NCBI GenBank assembly: GCA_026314275.1
Contig: CP111109.1
Coordinates: 434,001 to 498,000 of the forward strand
Source: JAGOEY01 sp017997515
GTDB lineage: Bacteria > Pseudomonadota > Gammaproteobacteria > Burkholderiales > Burkholderiaceae_C
Reading direction: 5' to 3'
Length of the DNA stretch: 64,000 nt
Part shown: piece after piece, positions 59,132 to 64,000 of the stretch
How positions within the stretch are numbered: position 1 is the stretch's first letter
Layout of the letters: each line of letters begins with the position of its first letter
Made by a program: the position numbers and the translations under genes
Notes under the pieces: model-generated
What the model was told of the DNA's origin: nothing
Databases searched by the model: none
The model's input: the letters and a program-made list of their open reading frames with translations, nothing else

Positions 59132-60122
59132 GGAGTACTGCACCCCAGGTGAACCCACCACCCACACCTTCGAGCAAGAGTGTGTCACCGGGTTTGGCCT
59201 GGCCGTTGCGCACAGCATGGTCGAGTGCCAGCGGAATGGAGGCAGCCGAGGTGTTGCCATGCTGGTCCACCGTGACCACCACCTTGTCCATCGGCAGCTT
59301 GAGCTTGCGCGCCGTGCTTTGCATGATACGGATGTTGGCCTGGTGCGGGATGAGCCAGTCGATGTCTTCAGCGGTTTTACCCGCCTTATCCAGCACAGCG
59401 CGTGCGGCGTCTTCCAACACACCCACGGCGAGTTTGAACACGGCCTGGCCGTCCATCTTGAGCAGCGGGTCACCCAGCACCTGCCCACCGGACACATGGC
59501 CTGGCACACACAAAATACCCACGTGTTTGCCGTCGGCATGGAGGTCACTGGCCAGAATGCCCGGCGTGTCCGACGCCTCCAGCACCACGGCACCCGCGCC
59601 GTCACCAAACAACACACAGGTGGTGCGGTCCTTGAAGTCGAGGATGCGGGAGAACACTTCTGCCCCCACCACCAGCACCTTGTTGGCCGCACCGGTCTGG
59701 ACCATGGCGTCCGCCACGGTGAGGGCGTAGACAAAACCACTGCACACCGCCTGCACGTCAAATGCCGGGCACCCCGCAATACCGCGGGCTTCGTCAGACA
59801 GTTGCGCCAGTTTGTGCTGCAGGATGCTGGCCACCGACGGAAACACCATGTCGGGCGTGGATGTGGCGACGACGATCAGGTCAATGTCCTGCGGCCCCAG
59901 CCCCGCAGCTTCGAGGGCTTTTTTGGCGGCCTCAAAACCCAGGTCACTGCTGCACACATCGGGCGCGGCAAAGTGGCGCGCGCGGATGCCAGTGCGCTCC
60001 ACGATCCATTCGTCCGAGGTTTCCACACCCTGGGTTGCCAGTTCGGCCACCAGGTCGGCATTGGTCAGTCTGCGCGGAGGCAGGTAACTGCCGGTGCCAG
60101 TGATGCGGGAGTAACGTCTCAT
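59121..60122 (-). CDS. fabH: beta-ketoacyl-ACP synthase III
   Basis: FabH starts fatty-acid synthesis by joining acetyl-CoA and malonyl-ACP. It has 333 residues. The active-site cysteine is C127 in DVQAVCSGFVYAL; the His-Asn pair is in IPHQANIRI and GNTSAASIPLAL. The N-terminal start ITGTGSYLPPRRLTNADL is typical. It is adjacent to the plsX stop with no gap. Its last codons come from a type-A repeat. Confidence 0.98.
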   Translation of the reverse strand: MRRYSRITGTGSYLPPRRLTNADLVAELATQGVETSDEWIVERTGIRARHFAAPDVCSSDLGFEAAKKALEAAGLGPQDIDLIVVATSTPDMVFPSVASILQHKLAQLSDEARGIAGCPAFDVQAVCSGFVYALTVADAMVQTGAANKVLVVGAEVFSRILDFKDRTTCVLFGDGAGAVVLEASDTPGILASDLHADGKHVGILCVPGHVSGGQVLGDPLLKMDGQAVFKLAVGVLEDAARAVLDKAGKTAEDIDWLIPHQANIRIMQSTARKLKLPMDKVVVTVDQHGNTSAASIPLALDHAVRNGQAKPGDTLLLEGVGGGFTWGAVLLNL

Positions 60123-61169
60123 TTATAAGGTGGCCGTTGCAGGCTCTGCAGTGCGGTCCGCAGGCATCAGAAGTGGTGCGGCGTGGGCAATGCGGGCCTG
60201 CACGCGCTCAAGCAGGTTGTTTCGTGCTGCATCATACGCCCGGTTCAAAGCCTGCTCAAAAGCCACTTCGTCCGCCGAACCATGGCTCTTGAACACCAGA
60301 CCGCGCAGGCCCAACAAGGCCGCACCATTGTAACGACGGTGGTCCATGCGGTTTTTAAGCGCTTTTAGGATGGGGTACGCGACAAAAGCCGCCATTTTCG
60401 TCAAGGTGTTGCGCGAAAACTCTTCTTTCATGAAGCTGCCGACCATGCCGGCCAGGCCTTCGCTGGTTTTAAGCGCCACATTGCCGACAAAGCCGTCACA
60501 CACCACGATGTCGACCACGCCCTTGAAGATGTCGTTGCCTTCCACGTTGCCGTAGAAATTCAAGTCACCGGCGTTGCCAGCAGATCGCAGCAATTCACCC
60601 GCTTCTTTGATGACTTCGCTGCCTTTGATGACTTCTTCACCAATGTTCAGCAAGCCCACCGAGGGGCTTTCATCATGGTTCAAGGCCGACACCAACGCCG
60701 ACCCCATGACCGCAAACTGCAGCAAATGCTCTGCCGTGCAGTCCACATTGGCACCCAAATCGAGCACGGTGGTCACACCGCCCTTGGCATTGGGCAGCGC
60801 CGAGGCAATGGCCGGGCGGTCGATACCATTCAGGGTTTTGAGCAGATAACGTGCGATAGCCATCAACGCACCGGTATTACCCGCAGATACCGTCACATTG
60901 GCACGACCATCCTTCACCTGCTGGATCGCCACCCGCATCGACGAATCCTTCTTGCGGCGCAAGGCGATTTCAACCGGTTCGTCCATCTCCACCACTTCAC
61001 TGGCAGCAACAAACGTTGCACGTGGATGTTCAAATCCGGCCAGGCTCGCAGGCAAACCCACCATCAGCAAGTGGGCGTCGGCGTGGTTTTCGAGGAATTG
61101 ACGGCACGCAGGCAGCGTGACGCGGGGGCCGTGGTCACCCCCCATGCAGTCAACAGACAAAGTGATCAT
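60123..61169 (-). CDS. plsX: phosphate acyltransferase PlsX
   Basis: PlsX makes acyl-phosphate from acyl-ACP for glycerol-3-phosphate acylation by PlsY. It has 348 residues with ITLSVDCMGGDHGPRVTL, VSAGNTGALMAIARYLL, LLNIGEEVIKGSE, NFYGNVEGNDIFKG and VVCDGFVGNVALKTSEG. It lies between rpmF (with an intergenic terminator) and fabH in the conserved rpmF-plsX-fab operon. Confidence 0.98.
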   Translation of the reverse strand: MITLSVDCMGGDHGPRVTLPACRQFLENHADAHLLMVGLPASLAGFEHPRATFVAASEVVEMDEPVEIALRRKKDSSMRVAIQQVKDGRANVTVSAGNTGALMAIARYLLKTLNGIDRPAIASALPNAKGGVTTVLDLGANVDCTAEHLLQFAVMGSALVSALNHDESPSVGLLNIGEEVIKGSEVIKEAGELLRSAGNAGDLNFYGNVEGNDIFKGVVDIVVCDGFVGNVALKTSEGLAGMVGSFMKEEFSRNTLTKMAAFVAYPILKALKNRMDHRRYNGAALLGLRGLVFKSHGSADEVAFEQALNRAYDAARNNLLERVQARIAHAAPLLMPADRTAEPATATL

Positions 61170-61218
61170 GGGAGACTCAGGTGTCGCAACGGTATCGGAA
61201 AATAAAAGTCACCAAAAG

Positions 61219-61256
61219 AAAAGCCCGTGCTACCAAACTGTAGCTCGGGCTTTTTT
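61219..61256 (-). terminator. terminator-like stem between rpmF and plsX
   Basis: AAAGCCCG and GCTAC pair with GTAGC and CGGGCTTT in one long stem with one mismatch, with T-runs on both sides. In the minus direction it is followed by TCTTTT. It would reduce plsX-fab transcription relative to rpmF. Confidence 0.75.
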
Positions 61257-61269
61257 GGCTGAAACCTGG

Positions 61270-61452
61270 TCAGGCTTCGGACTTGTTCTTCAGCACCTGG
61301 CGGCCACGGTAAAAACCGTTGGGGCTGATGTGGTGGCGCAGGTGGATTTCACCGGTGGTGGGCTCCACTGCAATGCCGGGCACGTTCAGTGCGTTGTGCG
61401 AACGGTGCATACCGCGCTTGGAGGGGGACTTCTTGTTTTGCTGGACTGCCAT
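61270..61452 (-). CDS. rpmF: 50S ribosomal protein L32
   Basis: L32 is a 60-residue protein of the large subunit. It starts MAVQQNKKSPSKRGMHRSHN and has the block EIHLRHHISPNGFYRGRQVL. It lacks the zinc cysteines (the C-minus form usual in proteobacteria). The ATG at 61452 gives exact family length; the longer open frame upstream is not used. It is the first gene of rpmF-plsX-fab. Confidence 0.98.
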   Translation of the reverse strand: MAVQQNKKSPSKRGMHRSHNALNVPGIAVEPTTGEIHLRHHISPNGFYRGRQVLKNKSEA

Positions 61453-61593
61453 GGTGGGCTCCTGGGCTGAATAAGGTTGGAGGAATGCGCAAACTCTTCT
61501 GACCCATGAACCCTCCACCCTCACAGGCAAAAGGCTCGATATGCAGTCCAAGCCTCTTACTTTGAAGCATGGTGAATCGCGCGAAGCCTTTGA

Positions 61594-61622
61594 TTATATC
61601 CCAGTTCACTGCGCCTGCCCAT
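61594..61622 (-). promoter_or_regulatory. candidate sigma-70 promoter of rpmF-plsX-fab
   Basis: On the minus strand TGGGCA (4 of 6) is followed by 17 bases and a perfect TATAAT. The predicted start is about 135 bases before rpmF, leaving a long leader. Confidence 0.6.
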
Positions 61623-61642
61623 TGCCACCTGTGCGGCAGGTG

Positions 61643-62185
61643 TCAGGGCTTCTTTTGCAGGGCGGCCAGCGCCGCAAACGGGTTGGGTTTGGCGGCCACC
61701 GCCTCTTCAAAGTCCGGGTCCACCACAGCCATCTTGACGGGGCTTGGGCAGACGTCGTGCAGCGGGACAAGCGGCATGGCCATGAGCAACTCGTCCTCGA
61801 TCAGGGAACGCAAGTCAAACTCACGGCTCACGACCAGCAAATCCTCTTCCGATTCGTCGTCCTGCGCCTCGGCCGTGGCTTCATCGGCCACAAACCGGAA
61901 CCAGCAATCGGCCTCCAGCGCAACCTCGACCGGAGTCAAACAGCGCTGGCAGGTCAGCGGCAAGACGGTGTCCACACCCAGGTGCAACCAGCGCTCACCC
62001 TCTGCACCAGGCACCGGGCGCAGCTCACCCGTGGCCTGCCAATGCACCAAGGCACCTTCGGATGGGCCTTGGGCCTCTTCCTGCAGGCGCTCGTAGCTTT
62101 GGAGCGGCTCATGCCCCTCGCGTGTACCCGCGGCGTCGGTAAATGCCACGATATCCAGATGACCAGCAACAAACTCTTTCTTCAT
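61643..62185 (-). CDS. YceD/DUF177 family protein
   Basis: This is a 180-residue protein of the YceD family, always upstream of rpmF. It has the characteristic CQRCLTPVEVALE motif (about 98-110) and a downstream cysteine in DVCPSP, likely a metal-binding set, and an acidic middle. A plant relative acts in 23S rRNA accumulation, so a role in large-subunit assembly is likely. It has a 190-bp gap to rpmF with an internal promoter, so it may be transcribed apart. Divergent from maf. Confidence 0.92.
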   Translation of the reverse strand: MKKEFVAGHLDIVAFTDAAGTREGHEPLQSYERLQEEAQGPSEGALVHWQATGELRPVPGAEGERWLHLGVDTVLPLTCQRCLTPVEVALEADCWFRFVADEATAEAQDDESEEDLLVVSREFDLRSLIEDELLMAMPLVPLHDVCPSPVKMAVVDPDFEEAVAAKPNPFAALAALQKKP

Positions 62186-62210
62186 GCGGGCAGTGTAAGA
62201 GAATCAAAGC

Positions 62211-62825
62211 ATGTCCGATTTTGATATTGCCAAAACCACATCCCCGGCGAGCAGACTGGTCCTCGGCTCCACCTCCCGTTACCGCCGCGAGCTTATGCAA
62301 CGCCTGTGTATTCCCTTCGACGTCGCCGCGCCCGACGTGGACGAAACACCGCAGGACCATGAGTCACCCCACGACCTGGCCTGCCGTCTGGCCCTGGCCA
62401 AAGCCCGTGCCGTGGCCGCACTACACCCTGACGCTGTGGTGATTGGCTCCGACCAGGTGGCCGACCTGGACGGGGAGCCGCTCGGCAAACCCGGCACCCA
62501 TGAGCGTGCCGTGGCCCAGTTGCAGCGTATGCGCGGCCGGACGGTGGTGTTCCAGACGGCAGTGGCGGTGGTGTGCCAGAACACCGGTTTTGCGCAGACC
62601 GACCTGGCTGCGGTGCGGGTGGTGTTCCGCAACCTGAGTGACGCAGAAATCGAGACCTACCTGCGCACCGAACAACCGTACGACTGCGCTGGCAGCGCCA
62701 AAAGTGAAGGCCTGGGTATTGCCCTGCTCGAATCCATCGACAACGACGACCCGACCGCACTGGTGGGCCTGCCGCTGATCCGCACCTGCCGCATGCTGCG
62801 AGCGGCGGGCCTCCCCATCCTCTGA
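62211..62825 (+). CDS. Maf-family nucleotide pyrophosphatase, YceF type
   Basis: This is a house-cleaning nucleoside-triphosphate pyrophosphatase of 204 residues. The start RLVLGSTSRYRRELMQRL and the catalytic base in VIGSDQVADLDG mark Maf. The block PYDCAGSAKSEGLGIALLES and GLPLIRTCRML place it in the YceF subgroup, whose E. coli member prefers 7-methyl-GTP. It is divergent from the yceD gene and 6 bases before the methylase gene, so the two form an operon. Confidence 0.94.
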   Translation: MSDFDIAKTTSPASRLVLGSTSRYRRELMQRLCIPFDVAAPDVDETPQDHESPHDLACRLALAKARAVAALHPDAVVIGSDQVADLDGEPLGKPGTHERAVAQLQRMRGRTVVFQTAVAVVCQNTGFAQTDLAAVRVVFRNLSDAEIETYLRTEQPYDCAGSAKSEGLGIALLESIDNDDPTALVGLPLIRTCRMLRAAGLPIL

Positions 62826-62831
62826 CATGCC

Positions 62832-63617
62832 ATGACAGCTCCTTCATCCGCCACAACCCAGCCCGGCACGCTGTACCTCGTCCCCGCACCGCTCGACTTC
62901 GGTTGCGCCAGCCAATCGCCGCTGGACAACAGCATGCCTGCGGGCACCTTGGCCGTGGCCGCACGGCTGCAACACTGGGTGTGTGAGAACGCCAAAAGCA
63001 CCCGCGCCTACCTGAAACGGGTGGACGTATCCCACCCGCTGGCCCATACGCTGCAAACATTAAATTTGCAGGAATTGCCCCGTGAAGTGCACAAAAAAGG
63101 GGACCATACCGGCAACTTCGACGCCCGTCCCTTGCTGGCCCCCGCGCTGCAAGGGCACGACATGGGCCTGGTGAGTGAAGCGGGTATGCCGGCAATAGCT
63201 GACCCAGGCAGTTCCGTCGTGCGGGCAGCCCATGAACTAGGCGTGCCGGTGGTGCCGCTGGTGGGCCCGGTGTCGCTGCTGCTGGCGCTGGCGGCCAGTG
63301 GGCTGAACGGGCAAAACTTTGCTTTTGTGGGTTACCTGCCGCAGGACGCGGCAGAACGGGCCCAGCGCATCCGCGAACTGGAAGCATTGGCGCTGCGCCA
63401 TGGGCAAACCCAGATGTTCATCGAGACGCCCTACCGCAATGCCGTGCTGCTGCAGGCACTGCTGCAAACGCTGCAGCCCCACACCCGCCTGTCCGCCAGC
63501 ACCGGGCTGACACTGGACACAGCCCGCACCCACAGCATGACCGTCAAAAGCTGGAAACAAACCGCAGGTGCCGCGCCGGACAACAACACACCCGCAGTGT
63601 TTTTGATCGGCCGCTGA
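62832..63617 (+). CDS. SAM-dependent methyltransferase, tetrapyrrole-methylase/RsmI-like fold
   Basis: This is a 261-residue protein of the RsmI-type SAM methylase fold. It has GTLYLVPAPLDFG at the start, then HKKGDHTGNFDARPLLAPAL, GLVSEAGMPAIADPGSSVVRAA, a PLVGPVSLLLALAASGLNGQNFAFVGYLP block, and FIETPYRNAVLLQALL. RsmI methylates C1402 of 16S rRNA, but this protein belongs to a second group without the C-terminal part of RsmI and its target is not known to me. It is in an operon with maf. Confidence 0.88.
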   Translation: MTAPSSATTQPGTLYLVPAPLDFGCASQSPLDNSMPAGTLAVAARLQHWVCENAKSTRAYLKRVDVSHPLAHTLQTLNLQELPREVHKKGDHTGNFDARPLLAPALQGHDMGLVSEAGMPAIADPGSSVVRAAHELGVPVVPLVGPVSLLLALAASGLNGQNFAFVGYLPQDAAERAQRIRELEALALRHGQTQMFIETPYRNAVLLQALLQTLQPHTRLSASTGLTLDTARTHSMTVKSWKQTAGAAPDNNTPAVFLIGR

Positions 63618-63702
63618 CCTCCACCGGCCACCGCGCCGCCTTAACTTTCATGAATGGTGACGCCCCGGATGATGAAACACTCCGCGTGAGGTGGGCATGC
63701 CT

Positions 63703-63788
63703 TGACCAGGGCACCCGTGGAACTGGCTCCGCCAGGCCACCAGGTGCGCCCCCTTGAGGGGGAGGCGCCGCAGGCGCTTCGGGGGTGT
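63703..63788 (-). repeat. type-B double-hairpin repeat copy 7, after the S49 peptidase stop
   Basis: On the minus strand seven bases after the stop: ACACCCCCGAAGCGCCTGCG, then CCCCCTCAAGGGGG, GCGCACC and GGCCTGGCGGAGCCAGTTCC. Same subtype as 10371-10466. Confidence 0.75.
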
Positions 63789-63794
63789 TTCACA

Positions 63795-64000
63795 TTAACG
63801 GACAGCAGGCAAGCTCTTGAGCGCGTGGAAAGCGCCCTCACCCATCGCGGCACCAAAACGTTTGGCCAGCCGCTCGGCCACGTTGTCGCGGCGGGTGTAG
63901 TCGATGATTTCTTCGGCCTTGACCACTTCACGCGCCACATAGTCGAGGTTGCCCAGGTGGTCGGCCAGCCCCATGTCGATGGCCTGCTGGCCGGTCCAGA
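63795..64000 (-). CDS. S49 family peptidase (SppA-like), C-terminal fragment; rest beyond window
   Basis: Only the last 68 codons are inside the window. They read WTGQQAIDMGLADHLGNLD, then YVAREVVKAEEIIDYTRRDN and VAERLAKRFGAAMGEGAF, ending SLPAVR. The WTGxQAxxxGLxD motif is the hallmark of S49/SppA signal-peptide peptidases just after the catalytic serine region. The catalytic residues are off the edge. In relatives this gene lies near the maf-rsmI pair. A type-B repeat follows its stop. Confidence 0.85.
   Translation of the reverse strand, partial: WTGQQAIDMGLADHLGNLDYVAREVVKAEEIIDYTRRDNVAERLAKRFGAAMGEGAFHALKSLPAVR

Noticed and set aside
59931..59960. FabH residues CSSDL, a known signature of Illumina adapter contamination in proteins
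   Set aside because: The underlying codons (TGC AGC AGT GAC CTG) are not the adapter sequence, so this is native coding DNA.
20841..63788. Type-B repeats as CRISPR repeats or IS ends
   Set aside because: They are single dispersed copies with no spacers, no cas genes and no transposase; the placement behind stop codons does not fit an array.
1..64000. tRNA or rRNA genes, prophage, toxin-antitoxin or defence islands
   Set aside because: None could be recognised on either strand; nearly all DNA is accounted for by housekeeping and metabolic genes.

Overview
The window is 64 kb of GC-rich chromosomal DNA with the gene content, order and codon use of a betaproteobacterium. The best fit from memory of gene order and protein sequences is the Comamonadaceae (Rhodoferax/Polaromonas/Acidovorax-like). 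Supporting signs are the fimV-truA-trpF-trpB-trpA-accD run, the rpsF-priB-rpsR-rplI-dnaB cluster, the leuC-entericidin-leuD-leuB order, the plsX-fabH-fabD-fabG-acpP-fabF-rpoE-rseA-rseB-mucD-lepA-lepB-rnc-era-recO-pdxJ-acpS-nagZ block, and two families of short interspersed repeats. No rRNA, tRNA, CRISPR, prophage or complete IS element was seen.

Layout. 1-4.4 kb is accessory metabolism: the end of a TRAP transporter permease, a Bug/TctC solute-binding protein, a dihydrodipicolinate-synthase-like aldolase and a divergent LysR regulator. 4.4-7.4 kb has the fluoride exporter crcB and a molybdopterin cluster (mobB-moeA-moaD-moaE). 7.5-11.7 kb makes threonine and alanine (alaA, hom, thrC). 11.8-18 kb has a Mth938-like protein, a Bcp peroxiredoxin, a PIN-PhoH ATPase, dnaB and the S6-PriB-S18-L9 operon. 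18.2-22.2 kb is the heat-shock set grpE-dnaK-dnaJ. 22.4-27 kb is leucine synthesis behind a LysR gene. 27-36.5 kb runs asd, fimV, truA, trpFBA and accD. 36.6-43.4 kb has yggT, a LON-domain gene broken by a stop codon, lysS, an MscS channel, a small glycan-modification island (FkbM methyltransferase, glycosyltransferase, methyltransferase remnant) and nagZ. 43.4-61.5 kb is the long minus-strand housekeeping block listed above, ending at rpmF. 61.6-64 kb has the YceD/DUF177 gene, maf, an RsmI-like methylase and the end of an S49 peptidase gene.

How the genes work together. rpmF-plsX-fabHDG-acpP-fabF is fatty-acid and phospholipid synthesis coupled to ribosome synthesis. rpoE-rseA-rseB-mucD is the envelope-stress sigma factor with its anti-sigma control and periplasmic protease. 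lepA-lepB-DUF4845-rnc-era-recO-pdxJ-acpS is the usual translation, secretion and RNA-processing cluster, with many start/stop overlaps that imply translational coupling. asd and hom-thrC are aspartate-family steps.

Most interesting signals. (1) A 33-codon reading frame rich in Thr, Ile and Lys codons precedes asd and is followed by competing hairpins and a U-rich tract, which looks like an undescribed attenuator for the aspartate pathway. (2) A roughly 95-bp double-hairpin repeat sits directly behind the stop codons of six genes; in a seventh, acpS, the stop is lost and the repeat is translated. (3) A second short repeat family has entered reading frames or replaced gene ends in moeA, trpF, mscS, era, rseA, fabH and pdxJ. 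(4) A strong intrinsic terminator lies just upstream of lepA in the lepA direction, implying a small RNA or a leader. (5) There is a single-base nonsense lesion in a LON-domain gene, and a methyltransferase remnant in the glycan island.
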